The notes: generated by a model from the letters alone, not told the origin. A DNA stretch of 64,000 nt from JAFGDI01 sp963667715 (GCA_963667715.1 OY763926.1:1922001-1986000); one strand, 5' to 3'. Counted from the stretch's first letter, positions 8,147-18,203 are shown. A program made the numbers and translations.

Positions 8147-10078
8147 ATGAATTCAGCTTTGAAACCGAGCGGAGCCGTCGAGAACCTGTACCGAAAGCCG
8201 TCAATGGCGATAATGATATTATTTCTGGCAGGAGTTCTATTCCTGTCGTCAGGGTGTACGAAAAAGCACGATACAGAATATGATCCAGAAAACGATCCTC
8301 TGGTAAATCCGGCAGAGATGTTTGAGCCAGCCCCATCTGATCTTAGTAAGATCGCGCTGAATGAATCGATCATTGTAAGTATGCGAAGTGCCCCCAAGAC
8401 AATGAACCCAATGTTTGGTTCCAGTGCTTATGATTTTCTGGCGCATATGATGGTCTTTGATCGTTTATTCCACACTGACAGTAAGCTGAATATCTTTGCA
8501 AATCCTGCGGTAGTAGAAAGTTGGGAAGAGACCCCGGACCATAAGGTTGTAACTATTCATCTTCGAAAGGATCTCACCTGGCATGATGGCGAGAAGCTGA
8601 CTGCGGAAGATTTTGCATTTACCATGGAGATGATGCAGAGTGATAAGGTTCCATGTTATACCTTTAAGTCAGATGTAAAGAATATCGAAAAGGTAGAAGT
8701 CTTAGATGAGTATACCTTAAGATATACGATGGTTAAGCCGTCGGCCCCTTATCTTGATCTTTTATCAATTCCTTATGCTCCGATGCCGAAGCATATCTTT
8801 AATAATGAAGCAGAGATGGCAGATCATCCAGACCTGAAGACAGGGCCGTACTATCGCAAGGCGGCTATGGAGCCGGTTGGTAATGGGCCTTATAAGTTGG
8901 TTGAATGGGTGGAGAATGAGAAGATGGTCTTTGAGCGTTGGGAAGACTATCAGGGAGAGAAGCCATATCTAAAGCGAATAACCTTTAAGTTCCAGCCTGA
9001 CGTTCCGATGGCGTTGCTGTCGTTCAAGGCGGGTGACGTTGATATTATGTATTACCTGGACGGCAAGCAGTGTGCTCTTGAGACTAATGATGAAGAGTTT
9101 GCCGAGATCGGTCGTAAGTATGTTATGCCGGAATGGATCTATGATTACACCGGCTGGAATATGGACGGTTCCAATCCATTCTTTATAGATAAGCGTGTGC
9201 GTAAGGCGATGGCCTATGTATATAATTTTGAGCTGGAAAAGACCAAGATCAAGAATAATATGATCAACCCATGTTATGGTTTATTCCATCCTAATGCGTG
9301 GATGTCGAGTAAGAATATTGAGTTGATAAAGTTTGATCTTGATAAAGCGGCTGAGCTTCTGGATGAGGCAGGCTGGGAGCTGGCGGATGACGGCTGGCGT
9401 TATAAAGATGTAAACTATGTTATCGTCGATAAGGTGATAACAGATGTTAATACCGATGAGCAGCGAATAGAGCCGAAGAAGATCTATCTGGCAGATGGCG
9501 AAAGTTATGTTGCCAAGGAAGGTGAGACACTCAAGAGCGAAGGTAAAGAGCATTGTAAGTTTGAGTATACTATGCTGCTGACCTCGAGTACCGGTTCGAT
9601 GGGGGCGTCGACAGTAATCTATAAGACCAATCTGATCAAGATCGGTGTGGATATGAATGTCCGGTTGATGGAATGGACCAGTTTTATGAGTCGGGTGCTC
9701 CAGCATGATATGCAGTCGTGGGCAGCGGCGTGGGGTGCAGGAACTGACCCGGACGGCAGTAAGGGAGCGTTCAGGACAGAAGATTATAATGCAGGTCGTA
9801 ACTACGGCGGCTATGCTAATGCCGAAGTTGATGAGCTGTTTGAGAAGGGTTTATATGAGTTTGATCGTTCCAAGCGGGCGAAGATATACGGCAGGATACA
9901 GGAATTGATCTATGATGATCAGCCTTATATGTTTATGGATACCCGTCTATCGGCGGCCGCAATTCATAAGCGTATCAGAGGTATGGATGTATCAGATTTT
10001 GGCTTGTGTCAGGCATATCCGGGCTTTTTCCATATGTGGGTACCTAAGGGTGAAGAGAAGAGGCCGGTATTAGAGTAG
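8147..10078 (+). CDS. Oligopeptide ABC transporter, substrate-binding lipoprotein
   Basis: A solute-binding protein of the OppA/DppA family (extracellular family 5), 643 residues. Residues 20-37 form a hydrophobic signal ending in the lipobox LSSGC, so it is probably a lipoprotein anchored on the outer face of the cytoplasmic membrane; the ATG at 8204 is an alternative start just before the signal. Family features include LRKDLTWHDGEKLTAEDF, PMPKHIF, GNGPYKLVEW and the late WGAGTDPDGSKGAFRTEDYN segment. It is about 100 residues longer than typical members, partly through an insertion near 420-465 rich in Asp and Glu. It is the first gene of the transporter operon. The substrate is inferred to be peptides from the family and permease types, but related systems carry sugars or other solutes. 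Confidence 0.88.
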   Translation: MNSALKPSGAVENLYRKPSMAIMILFLAGVLFLSSGCTKKHDTEYDPENDPLVNPAEMFEPAPSDLSKIALNESIIVSMRSAPKTMNPMFGSSAYDFLAHMMVFDRLFHTDSKLNIFANPAVVESWEETPDHKVVTIHLRKDLTWHDGEKLTAEDFAFTMEMMQSDKVPCYTFKSDVKNIEKVEVLDEYTLRYTMVKPSAPYLDLLSIPYAPMPKHIFNNEAEMADHPDLKTGPYYRKAAMEPVGNGPYKLVEWVENEKMVFERWEDYQGEKPYLKRITFKFQPDVPMALLSFKAGDVDIMYYLDGKQCALETNDEEFAEIGRKYVMPEWIYDYTGWNMDGSNPFFIDKRVRKAMAYVYNFELEKTKIKNNMINPCYGLFHPNAWMSSKNIELIKFDLDKAAELLDEAGWELADDGWRYKDVNYVIVDKVITDVNTDEQRIEPKKIYLADGESYVAKEGETLKSEGKEHCKFEYTMLLTSSTGSMGASTVIYKTNLIKIGVDMNVRLMEWTSFMSRVLQHDMQSWAAAWGAGTDPDGSKGAFRTEDYNAGRNYGGYANAEVDELFEKGLYEFDRSKRAKIYGRIQELIYDDQPYMFMDTRLSAAAIHKRIRGMDVSDFGLCQAYPGFFHMWVPKGEEKRPVLE

Positions 10079-10203
10079 TAACCGCTGACACGGTTACTGT
10101 AAAAAGTGAAAAAGTGCAAAGTGCAAGGTGCAAAGTGCAAAGATAGTAGTTCGTCGTTTGGCGAGGCTGATTTATATGTATATACTGTGAGCGGTTGCGA
10201 GAT
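10079..10203. repeat. R6 heptamer repeat and small palindrome between transporter genes
   Basis: An array of GTGCAAA/GTGCAAG heptamers at about 10107-10141 is followed by TTCGTCGTTTGGCGAGGCTGA. The same pair of modules recurs at 12322-12380, within the same operon. Confidence 0.7.
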
Positions 10204-11265
10204 ATGTTAAAATATTTGATTAAAAGACTATTAATTGTTATTCCGACATTACTGGGAATAACATTTATTACATTTTCTACGATGGCGTTATCGCCGGGTG
10301 ATCCGGCTATGATCGCGGCTCAGGCTGACGGTCAGATAAGCAGTGATATGTCAAAAGAGACATATCAGCTTATGCGTAAGGAGCTGCTGCTTGATGAGCC
10401 GATCGTAATGAGGTATGTATACTGGCTGGCGGGTCATCCTGCCCGGTATGATGATAATGGTGAAGTGATCAATAAGACCCGGCCAAAGGGTATATTGCGA
10501 GGTGACTTTGGGACATCAATGGCACAGGATCGCCGGGCGGTAGCAGATAAGATCTTTGGCCCGAGCTTTTTTGAGTCTCGGTTCTGGGCTACTATGTCGC
10601 TGGCATTATTGGCGATCGGCAGTAGTCTTCTGATCGCGGTACCGATAGGTGTTATTCAGTCGGTAAAGCAGGATAAGGCATTTGATAAGGTTACCAGTAC
10701 GATACTGTATGGATTGTATTCGATACCATCGTATGTAATGGCTATTCCGCTGGTACTGGTGTTTGCGGTTAAATATAAGCTGCTGCCGTTTCAGGGAATG
10801 AAGTCTGAGGGTTATGCAGAGATGACCAGTGCGATGCAATGTGCTGATCTGCTCAAACATTATATACTGATAACATTCTGCAGCAGTTACGGGGCGTGGG
10901 CTTATTATTCACGTTTTATCCGTCAGAATATGCTTGAGGTGCTCAGACAGGATTATGTGCGTACCGCGAGGTCCAAAGGCTTATCAGAGAGTACGGTAAT
11001 AATCAAGCATGCGTTCAGGAATACGCTTATCCCGCTGGCAACTTTGATGGGAATGATCCTGCCGGTTATCGTGGGCGGTTCGGTTATTCTGGAGACTATC
11101 TTCTCATGGCCGGGAATAGGTCGTCTGATGTTCGATAGTATATTACAGCGAGATTATAATACAGTAATGGCATTAACAGTGATTTCTGCGGCTCTGGTAT
11201 TACTAGGTACTTTGCTGGCAGATTTGAGCTACGGCATAATAGATCCGAGGGTGAAGTATGAGTAA
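10204..11265 (+). CDS. Oligopeptide ABC transporter permease, DppB/OppB type
   Basis: The ATG at 10204 is chosen over a TTG nine bases upstream, since MLKYLIKRLLIVIPTLLGIT matches the usual N-terminus of this permease family. The protein has about six membrane segments, the first immediately at the N-terminus and followed by the conserved SPGDP. It also has the permease EAA-type loop RTARSKGLSESTVIIKHAFRN that contacts the ATPase, and the C-terminal DPRVKYE. It should form the translocation pore with the next gene, whose start overlaps its end by eight bases. A periplasmic loop of about 100 residues follows the first membrane segment. Confidence 0.9.
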   Translation: MLKYLIKRLLIVIPTLLGITFITFSTMALSPGDPAMIAAQADGQISSDMSKETYQLMRKELLLDEPIVMRYVYWLAGHPARYDDNGEVINKTRPKGILRGDFGTSMAQDRRAVADKIFGPSFFESRFWATMSLALLAIGSSLLIAVPIGVIQSVKQDKAFDKVTSTILYGLYSIPSYVMAIPLVLVFAVKYKLLPFQGMKSEGYAEMTSAMQCADLLKHYILITFCSSYGAWAYYSRFIRQNMLEVLRQDYVRTARSKGLSESTVIIKHAFRNTLIPLATLMGMILPVIVGGSVILETIFSWPGIGRLMFDSILQRDYNTVMALTVISAALVLLGTLLADLSYGIIDPRVKYE

Positions 11266-12319
11266 GAGAGAGAATAATAAGTCAGAAAGCTTTACCGCGA
11301 TAATATTTCGCCGGATGAAGAAGAATCGCCGGGCAATGGTGGGTCTGATCTTTATCGCAATGATGTTTGTAATAATGATCTTCAGTCCGCTGCTGGCAAA
11401 TGATAAACCGATCGCCTGCAAGCTGGATGGCAAGATTTATTTTCCAGGGATAGTAGAGATATTCCAGAGCAGAGGCAGCGGCTATCATATAATCAAACAT
11501 TCTGCACCATTTGATCGTGCGTGGTTTGATGTGAAGAAGGCCTTGGCAGAAGATGAAGATTCGTGGGCAATCTGGCCGTTGGTGCCGTATGGAGAGTTTG
11601 AGATCGATGATACCTGTAGTCAGTGGCCGGCACCGCCGTCAGCGAAGCATTGGCTTGGAACTGACGGGGTAGGTCGCGATCTGGCCAGTCGAATGGTACA
11701 CGGGACAAGTGTAGCGGTACGAGTAGGCTTTATCTCGATGGGAATAGCGGCACTAATAGGTATATTTGTCGGCGGAGTAGCAGGCTATTTCGGCGGCTGG
11801 ATAGATATACTGGTGAGCAGGGTAATAGAGATAGTGATCTGTTTCCCGCTATTTTTCCTGATATTGATAATTATGGTCTGGCTGGAGCCGAATATTAATA
11901 ATGTAATGATCGTTATTGGTTTGACCAGCTGGACAGGTATAGCACGTTATACGAGAGCGGAGTTTATGCGGATAAAGCAGGCTGACTATGTGATGGCTGC
12001 CAAGTCGTTGGGCTTTAGTAATGGCCGGATAATGTTCCGTCATATACTGCCGAACTCGCTGGCACCGGTAATGGTTAGTATAACGTTTGGTATCGCAGGT
12101 GCGATTTTGACGGAGGCGGGATTGAGCTATCTGGGCTTTGGCGTACAGCCGCCGGCACCGTCGTGGGGAAATATTCTGAGATCGGCGTTTAGCTATATTC
12201 AGATCGCCCCGCATATGATCTATCCGCCGTGTATCGCGATCTTCCTGGGTGTATTTAGCTATAACCTGGTGGGTGATGCGCTGCGTGATGCTATTGATCC
12301 GAGGTTGAAGAATAGGTAG
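11258..12319 (+). CDS. Oligopeptide ABC transporter permease, DppC/OppC type
   Basis: A second permease subunit of 353 residues. Its ATG overlaps the end of the DppB-like gene by eight bases, indicating coupled translation. An N-terminal cytoplasmic arm is followed by a membrane segment (about 26-48). A long extracytoplasmic loop leads into HWLGTDGVGRDLASRMVHG, the signature of this family just before the core membrane domain. The EAA loop reads YVMAAKSLGFSNGRIMFRHI, and the protein ends with DPRLKNR. The loop after the first segment (about 49-130) is longer than in standard DppC. It pairs with the upstream permease in the membrane pore. Confidence 0.9.
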   Translation: MSKRENNKSESFTAIIFRRMKKNRRAMVGLIFIAMMFVIMIFSPLLANDKPIACKLDGKIYFPGIVEIFQSRGSGYHIIKHSAPFDRAWFDVKKALAEDEDSWAIWPLVPYGEFEIDDTCSQWPAPPSAKHWLGTDGVGRDLASRMVHGTSVAVRVGFISMGIAALIGIFVGGVAGYFGGWIDILVSRVIEIVICFPLFFLILIIMVWLEPNINNVMIVIGLTSWTGIARYTRAEFMRIKQADYVMAAKSLGFSNGRIMFRHILPNSLAPVMVSITFGIAGAILTEAGLSYLGFGVQPPAPSWGNILRSAFSYIQIAPHMIYPPCIAIFLGVFSYNLVGDALRDAIDPRLKNR

Positions 12320-12457
12320 GAAGTGCACAAGTGAAAAAGTGCAAAGTGCAAAGATAGTTGTTCGCCTTTAGCGAGGCTGATTATAATAGTTTAAGAAGAA
12401 GTTTAGATGTGCTTTGGTGCATAGTAATATATGAATTAGAAGACAGGATTTGTTAAT
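12320..12457. repeat. Second R6 heptamer array within the transporter operon
   Basis: GTGCAAA heptamers at about 12322-12352 are followed by TTCGCCTTTAGCGAGGCTGA, a close copy of the 10.1 kb spacer. No separate promoter was recognised, so the ATPase gene is probably co-transcribed. Confidence 0.65.
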
Positions 12458-13441
12458 ATGCCTGATATAAATGCATTATTAGAGATAAGGAATCTTACTG
12501 TTTCGTTTAAGACTGAGGCTGGTAAGGTGACGGTAGTAAACGATGTGAGCTATGAGACCTATCCGGGGCGGACGCTGGCGGTGGTAGGTGAGAGCGGTTG
12601 CGGTAAGAGCGTAACGGCGATGTCTATCTTGCAGCTTATCCCGACACCACCGGGTAAATATGAGACTGGTAATATAAACTTTCGCGGTATAGACCTGCTG
12701 ACTATGAATGATAAGCGGATGAGAGATATACGCGGTAATGAAATTGCGATGATCTTTCAGGAGCCGATGACCTCACTGAACCCGGTGTATACCGTGGGTG
12801 AACAGATCGCGGAAGCGGTGAGGCTGCACCTTAAGCTAAATAAGGCAGATGCTATAACTCATGCAGTTGATATGCTCAGGCAGGTGGGTATCTCCGATCC
12901 GCATAAGCGTGTGAATGAATATCCGCATCAGTTGTCGGGTGGTATGCGTCAGCGTGTGATGATCGCTATGGCACTTAGCTGTAATCCGAAGCTGCTGATC
13001 GCAGATGAGCCGACAACAGCTCTTGATGTGACGATCCAGGCACAGATCCTCGATCTGATAAAAGATCTGCAGAAGCAAAAGAATATGAGCGTTATTCTGA
13101 TCACTCATGATCTGGGGGTTGTGGCTGAGAATGCAGATGATGTTGCAGTGATGTATGCATCTAAGATCGTTGAGAAGTCTGATGTTCGGACAATATTCCA
13201 GAAGCCGCTGCATCCGTATACCTGCGGACTGCTCAATAGTCTGCCGAAATTGAATGAGAAGATGGATAGGCTGGAAGTTATTCCGGGCTCGGTGCCAGAT
13301 CCTCTTGATTTTCCGGTAGGTTGTAAGTTTAATACCCGCTGTCAGGTATGCCAGGGTGATAAGAGATGTTTCGAGTCTGAGCCGCCGCTGGTGGAGATAG
13401 AGCCGGGGCATTTTTGTGCTTGCTGGAAGGTGGAGAAGTAA
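12458..13441 (+). CDS. Oligopeptide ABC transporter ATP-binding protein, DppD/OppD type
   Basis: The 327-residue ATPase has Walker A GESGCGKSV (about 47-55), the Q-loop in IFQEPMTSLNP, the ABC signature LSGGMRQRV, Walker B LLIADEPTTALD and the H-loop ITHDLG. The C-terminus carries the oligopeptide-transporter extension HPYTCGLLNSLP and the Cys-containing stretch GCKFNTRCQVCQGDKRCF seen in DppD/OppD. It powers uptake through the two upstream permeases. Most such operons encode two ATPases (D and F); no F-type gene follows here, so this subunit may act as a homodimer or borrow a partner encoded elsewhere. Confidence 0.92.
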   Translation: MPDINALLEIRNLTVSFKTEAGKVTVVNDVSYETYPGRTLAVVGESGCGKSVTAMSILQLIPTPPGKYETGNINFRGIDLLTMNDKRMRDIRGNEIAMIFQEPMTSLNPVYTVGEQIAEAVRLHLKLNKADAITHAVDMLRQVGISDPHKRVNEYPHQLSGGMRQRVMIAMALSCNPKLLIADEPTTALDVTIQAQILDLIKDLQKQKNMSVILITHDLGVVAENADDVAVMYASKIVEKSDVRTIFQKPLHPYTCGLLNSLPKLNEKMDRLEVIPGSVPDPLDFPVGCKFNTRCQVCQGDKRCFESEPPLVEIEPGHFCACWKVEK

Positions 13442-13918
13442 GATTCTTTTGGACAGGATAACCGGCCGGGTACGGCCTGGATTTTTACGACAGTTTGTGG
13501 GTTGATTGATTTCGTTTGTTGACTGGGTTGGCTTTTCCGGTTGCGGGGGAGTTTTTTTACCATGATATACTTGAAGATCATGAAGGGCGTTCGAAGCTGC
13601 AAGCAATTGTTTTATGTAAGAAGAGAGTTAAGATTTTAACGCAAAGTCGCGAAGTCGCAAAGATTTGGTTGGCGATCTGGGGTTAGTTTGAGATGGTGGC
13701 ATGAAGAAGGACTTTTGCAGGGATTAGAGGATAAATAGGATAGCTATTAAGGCAGATTAAGAAAAATAATGAAGAGTTTAACGCGAAGTTGCGAAGATTT
13801 GGTTGGAGGTGGTGGTATTGGGAAGAGAGTTTTGGGCGTAAGGGGCGCAAAGAAGAAAATATAATTTTTTAAATTGGGTAATGAGCCGTTTGGGTGGTGA
13901 TTACCCTTGTTTTTTATT
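13442..13918. repeat. Repeat spacer with terminator-like hairpin and two R1 units
   Basis: GGCCG-ggta-CGGCC followed by TGGATTTTT (about 13463-13485) could end the transporter transcript; the same block of about 50 bases recurs at 49582-49635. Two R1 units follow (about 13601-13712 and 13766-13835), each with TTTAACGC(A/G)AAG and TTTGGTTGG. No gene was supported. Confidence 0.6.
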
Positions 13919-15331
13919 ATGATAAAGAGAATAGTATATATAATTTTGTTGGCAGCTGTAGTATGTGACGCGGCTGATAGTGTAAGTAGTATAATAGCCA
14001 AGTCTGGTAAGGGAAAGAGTCGGCCGGATTTTTCTATTTGCTTTATTGATGTTGCCAGTGGCAAAGAGCTGTACAGCTATAAAGCACATAGCCCGCTGAA
14101 GCCGGCGAGTAATATGAAGCTGGTGACTACTGGTGCGGCACTTGACAGACTGGGCGGCGATTTCAGCTATGTGACCCGCTATGGTATGCTGGGCGATGAT
14201 CTGGTGATAATCGGTAGTGGTGACGCTTTGAGTGGCGATCCGGAAGTGGCCAAGAAGAACGCGACTGATATATACGATAGTTTTGCCAGGGTCTTGCAGG
14301 CATTGAAAGATGCTGGGATAAATGAGATAAAGGGCGATCTGCTGATAGATAATTACGTGTTCGATGATATTCGCTTCCATGAATCGTGGCCGATCGAGCA
14401 GGCGAATAGATGGTATGAGGCTCAGATCTCAGGTTTGAATTTTAATGATAATTGCGTGGATATAATCTTTAAGCCGGCCAAGAGCGGTGGTAAGGCGATC
14501 TATGAACTTATACCGGATACCGGGTATTTGCAGATAACGAATAATTGCCGGACAGTTCGCAGTGGTAGCACAGCTGTGGGAGCGGTACGGAAATACGATA
14601 GTAATGAAGTAACGCTGATCGGTAAGTGTCGTACGGCGATAATAGAGCCGATAAATGTTACCGTAGATCGGCCGGCAGCGTTTCATGGTTATGTGCTGGC
14701 AGAATATCTGTTGAGAAACGGGATAAAGCTCGATGGTACGCTTGAGATACGTAAGGTTACCGGGGCTGGCAGGAGCGTACCGACTGGTTTTAGAGAGCTG
14801 TATACAGAGAAGCATAGTTTGGCTGAAGTAATAGATGAATGTAATCAGCGAAGCCAGAATATGGTAGCAGAATGTGTATTTAAGACGGTTGGCGCGTATA
14901 ATTATGGCGGCAGCTTCAGAGGGCCGGGCAGCTGGGAGAGCGGCCGGTCGGCGGTGAAGGAATTTCTGGGTAAGGTCGGTGTGCCGGATTCAGAATATAA
15001 GATAGATGACGGCTGCGGACTGAGCCATGATAACCGGATATCGGCGAGCGGGCTATGTAAGCTGCTGGTGTATATGGCAGGGACAGGTGAGTTTGTGAAT
15101 TATCGTGAGTCGTTATCTACGCCGGAGGTTGGAACGATCGCTAAGAAGCGTCGTTTTAAGGAGCTAAAGGGCAGGATGTACGGCAAGACGGGGTATATAA
15201 GCGGAGCTAATACGTTAAGCGGATATGTTCTGGATAGTAATGACCGTTGGATAGCATTTTCGGTTTTGACTAATTCGCCGGCTGCTTCGTATTCGACTAT
15301 TGATTCGATTGTTAGGGTAGTGTGTAAGTGA
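13919..15331 (+). CDS. dacB: D-alanyl-D-alanine carboxypeptidase/endopeptidase, PBP4 family (peptidase S13)
   Basis: A low-molecular-weight penicillin-binding protein acting on peptidoglycan cross-links outside the cytoplasmic membrane. The ATG at 13919 gives an N-terminal signal sequence (MIKRIVYIILLAAVVCDA). All three active-site motifs of serine penicillin-binding proteins are present: SxxK as SNMK (Ser64, Lys67), SxN as SQN (312-314) and KTG at 423-425 in GKTGYISG. The long stretch between the first two motifs is the family's usual insertion. A length of about 470 residues is normal for PBP4. It stands alone between repeat spacers. Whether carboxypeptidase or endopeptidase activity dominates cannot be read from the sequence. 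Confidence 0.92.
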   Translation: MIKRIVYIILLAAVVCDAADSVSSIIAKSGKGKSRPDFSICFIDVASGKELYSYKAHSPLKPASNMKLVTTGAALDRLGGDFSYVTRYGMLGDDLVIIGSGDALSGDPEVAKKNATDIYDSFARVLQALKDAGINEIKGDLLIDNYVFDDIRFHESWPIEQANRWYEAQISGLNFNDNCVDIIFKPAKSGGKAIYELIPDTGYLQITNNCRTVRSGSTAVGAVRKYDSNEVTLIGKCRTAIIEPINVTVDRPAAFHGYVLAEYLLRNGIKLDGTLEIRKVTGAGRSVPTGFRELYTEKHSLAEVIDECNQRSQNMVAECVFKTVGAYNYGGSFRGPGSWESGRSAVKEFLGKVGVPDSEYKIDDGCGLSHDNRISASGLCKLLVYMAGTGEFVNYRESLSTPEVGTIAKKRRFKELKGRMYGKTGYISGANTLSGYVLDSNDRWIAFSVLTNSPAASYSTIDSIVRVVCK

Positions 15332-15497
15332 AGAAGTGCAAAGTGCAAAGTGCAAAGTGCTTGGTTTCGCCCTTTGGGCGAGAGGAATTGAAAGATAGAT
15401 TCAAATTGTTGTGTAACTTATACCCAGATTATTGAGATAGTTGGCAAAGTTATACTAAGAATTACAAGTCCCGATGTGTTTCGGTACTTATGCTACC
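15332..15497. repeat. R6 heptamer array followed by an R7 unit that abuts the next stop codon
   Basis: GTGCAAA heptamers occur at about 15336-15360, then a TTTCGCCCTTTGGGCGAGAG palindrome. An R7 unit (about 15410-15497) follows, ending TTATGCTACCTTA. The final TTA is, on the minus strand, the TAA stop of the beta-helix gene. Confidence 0.65.
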
Positions 15498-18203
15498 TTA
15501 GAAAAGGTCGGTGTTGTTGTATAGATCTTTTTCCCAAATTAGAGGGTCGGAGTCTTCGCCTTCCTGACCGCTTGATGGTGTTTCGGTTATCAGGTTGATA
15601 TTGTCAGGAGCGGTAACGGTTCTGAGTCTGGTATAGAAGTATTCCAGAGTAGAATTTTCGTCGGTATATGCCCCTCTACGGAACGCGAATTTAGTGAGTT
15701 CCCAGGTGATGACAGTTGAGTTAGTCATGCACAGGCCAGGATTGGCGAGATAGAGGTACAGGGAATATTGGTTGGCGATATCATTTTCAGCACTACCGGT
15801 AGGAGTTGTTACGCCGTCAGTTACGCCTACGAGCAGGTCGAAGTCGTTAACGGTGAGAGCGTATACCTTTCTGACAATGCCGGAGATGATCCACTGGCAG
15901 TTGTTTATATTGCCACGAACTGTGGCGGCGGTAAGTGCGATATCTCTGATAGCATTTTCGCCGGTGAGTGTCATATCGGCCTCGAAGTCGCCGTAGCAGA
16001 CCATAGACCGCAGCCATGGCGTTTGTAGCTGAGGGTGTGACCCGCTGGTATTTAGCCAGTTGGTAACCTTAACGAGAGCGATCGGGAAGTTTTCGCTGAA
16101 TAGGTTAAGGTCGCTAACATTAGCAGCGTAGAAGGTCATAGCAAGTCTTGCATTTTCTGATGAGCCGTCAACGGTAACAGTAACCGGGGATTCGTTATAG
16201 ATAACATCGTTAACGAGCAGCTTTGGTATAACACCGCTGGCGTGAATATCGTCGGTGAGGTTGCATTTTCTGGCGTTCAGGCTGAAAGAGCCGTCACATT
16301 CGATACTGCCGAGCTTGGGTGTGACACCACGGGTAAGAGGCAGTACAGTAAGCATACATCTTTCCGATTCGCTGGTAATGGTAATATCAGAGCGGTTAGA
16401 GGCTACTTCGCCGGAGCCGAACTTGAGTACGTATCGGATATTATTGTTTTCGCTGTCGGGTAGAGCCAGAACAGCATTTCTACGATTTCCAAAAGTGCCG
16501 AATTTCCAATATACATTGAGCGGGTCACTGGCGATGACATTACTGTTGAGGCTTCTGTCTGCTTCGTCGGTAATGTTGGTTGTGTCGAGCTCGGCGAGCA
16601 GGTAATATGTTCCGGCAGGAGTGTCGCCGGGTATGGTGAAAGCAAAAGCGTATCTGATACTGCGTGGGCGAGCAGCGAGCATACGAACGCGCAGGTCACG
16701 TCTGGACTCAGCGAGCAGGGTATCGCCGCTGTCGATGTATTTATCGGCAGAATAGTATAGTCTGATAGGGAACGAGCCGAGCAGGTCAGCGTCACCGATA
16801 TTATCGAGAGTGAGTGTGCATCTGCCTCTGTCGCCAGGTATTATTTCGTCGATATATCTCAGGCTGACAGCCATAGAACCGGTAAGGTCAGGGCCGCTTT
16901 GGAGTGGCAGTTCATAGCAGCCGATATCGATATAATTGGCCTGTAGTCTGGAATCGCCAGCGAGGTCGTATAGTCTGTTTTCGCTGTTATAGTCGTTTAG
17001 CCCATTGTTATAGCAGAACGAGGTTGGCGAAGGGGTGTAGGTTCCGGAGGTCCAATCGGTATCGAGCCATGAGCCGGCGGCGGTGAAGTTTGGGTCGGAG
17101 TCGTTATTGGCACCGAGGTCGGTGAGCAGCGAGCCTACGTGGATGAAGCAGTATTCTGGATGATAGCTATCGTCGTCGTTAAAGAATTCGTCAAAGCCTC
17201 TGCATAGGGAATGGGCCATGAGTATCTGTGAAGAGTCGCCGTCAACTGAAATTTCCTTATAGTTGCCTACTGAGCCGTAGAGGTCGTTGTTGTAGATTAT
17301 ACTGTTAGCGATAATGGCTTCGGTATTGAATAGTTTTATACCGCTGGCACCCTGGCCGGAGAGGTTTTCAGTTATAGTACAGTTTATGACGCGGTTGTCA
17401 TTGGCGTTTTGTTGTGAATACGGGGTATTGGAGAAATATAGACCGCCAGAATAGCTATCGGCAAAGTTACCGGCGATAAGTGAGTTGGCGATCTCGAAGG
17501 TCGAGCAGGTCTCGACGGCTACAGCACCGCCAAAATCCCAGGTGTAGTTATCTGTGAACGAGCAGGTATCGATAAGTAAGCCGGAGGTATTATTTTCGAT
17601 GGCAATAGCACCGCCGTCACGATTTGATGAGTTGGTAGTGAAAGTTGAGTTGGTGATGGCGGTTGTAATGTCGCCGTCGATCGATATGGCACCACCGTTA
17701 TCTTCTGCTGAATTGCCGGAGAACGAGGAGGAATTGATAGTGATCTGAGAATTTGTGCTGCTGATGGCGATAGCCCCGCCGGTACTTTCAGATTGGCAGT
17801 TGGTAATGGAGCAGTTTGATAGCGATAGAGTGCCGGCGGTAACGAGAATAGCACCGCCAGAGGTATGGAATCCGTTTATGATTGATATATTAGCGAGATC
17901 GAGCTGTCCATCGTTTTTTACTGTGGCGAGACGGCTTGGGCCAATTTCTGTGCCGTTGCAGTCGATAATAGCAGTTGGCGACGGTGAAGCAGGGCCTTGT
18001 ATGGTGAGAGCAATGGCGTCGATATCGAGATCAGAGAAGCCGGATTGGTTGTATGTACCGGCTTCGAGAGTGATAATATCGCCGGAGGAGGCAGCCTCGA
18101 TAGCGAGCTTGAGCGTAGAGTATTGGGTTGGCACAGTCAGCTCAGCGGCCATCGCGCAAGTTGATATAGTAAGCAATGTTAATGCCAGTAGTAATTTTTG
18201 CAT
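15498..18203 (-). CDS. Secreted right-handed beta-helix protein with CARDB-like domain
   Basis: A 901-residue exported protein. The N-terminus MQKLLLALTLLTISTCAMAA is a signal peptide, and a GGGAGC site lies just before the ATG. The region TVPTQYSTLKLAIEAASSGDIITLEAGTYN is typical of the start of pectate-lyase-like beta helices. Residues 100-300 then carry regularly spaced SGGAI/TGGAI/NGGAI units, as in Pmp-like or parallel beta-helix repeats. Residues 430-570 (GSMAVSLRYIDEIIPGDRGRCTLTLDNIG) look like a CARDB-type cell-adhesion fold, and the remainder is beta-rich without a recognised domain. No catalytic residues can be assigned. No dockerin repeat is present, unlike its secreted neighbours. 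The stop codon coincides with the end of a dispersed R7 repeat, so the C-terminus may be truncated. Confidence 0.75.
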   Translation of the reverse strand: MQKLLLALTLLTISTCAMAAELTVPTQYSTLKLAIEAASSGDIITLEAGTYNQSGFSDLDIDAIALTIQGPASPSPTAIIDCNGTEIGPSRLATVKNDGQLDLANISIINGFHTSGGAILVTAGTLSLSNCSITNCQSESTGGAIAISSTNSQITINSSSFSGNSAEDNGGAISIDGDITTAITNSTFTTNSSNRDGGAIAIENNTSGLLIDTCSFTDNYTWDFGGAVAVETCSTFEIANSLIAGNFADSYSGGLYFSNTPYSQQNANDNRVINCTITENLSGQGASGIKLFNTEAIIANSIIYNNDLYGSVGNYKEISVDGDSSQILMAHSLCRGFDEFFNDDDSYHPEYCFIHVGSLLTDLGANNDSDPNFTAAGSWLDTDWTSGTYTPSPTSFCYNNGLNDYNSENRLYDLAGDSRLQANYIDIGCYELPLQSGPDLTGSMAVSLRYIDEIIPGDRGRCTLTLDNIGDADLLGSFPIRLYYSADKYIDSGDTLLAESRRDLRVRMLAARPRSIRYAFAFTIPGDTPAGTYYLLAELDTTNITDEADRSLNSNVIASDPLNVYWKFGTFGNRRNAVLALPDSENNNIRYVLKFGSGEVASNRSDITITSESERCMLTVLPLTRGVTPKLGSIECDGSFSLNARKCNLTDDIHASGVIPKLLVNDVIYNESPVTVTVDGSSENARLAMTFYAANVSDLNLFSENFPIALVKVTNWLNTSGSHPQLQTPWLRSMVCYGDFEADMTLTGENAIRDIALTAATVRGNINNCQWIISGIVRKVYALTVNDFDLLVGVTDGVTTPTGSAENDIANQYSLYLYLANPGLCMTNSTVITWELTKFAFRRGAYTDENSTLEYFYTRLRTVTAPDNINLITETPSSGQEGEDSDPLIWEKDLYNNTDLF

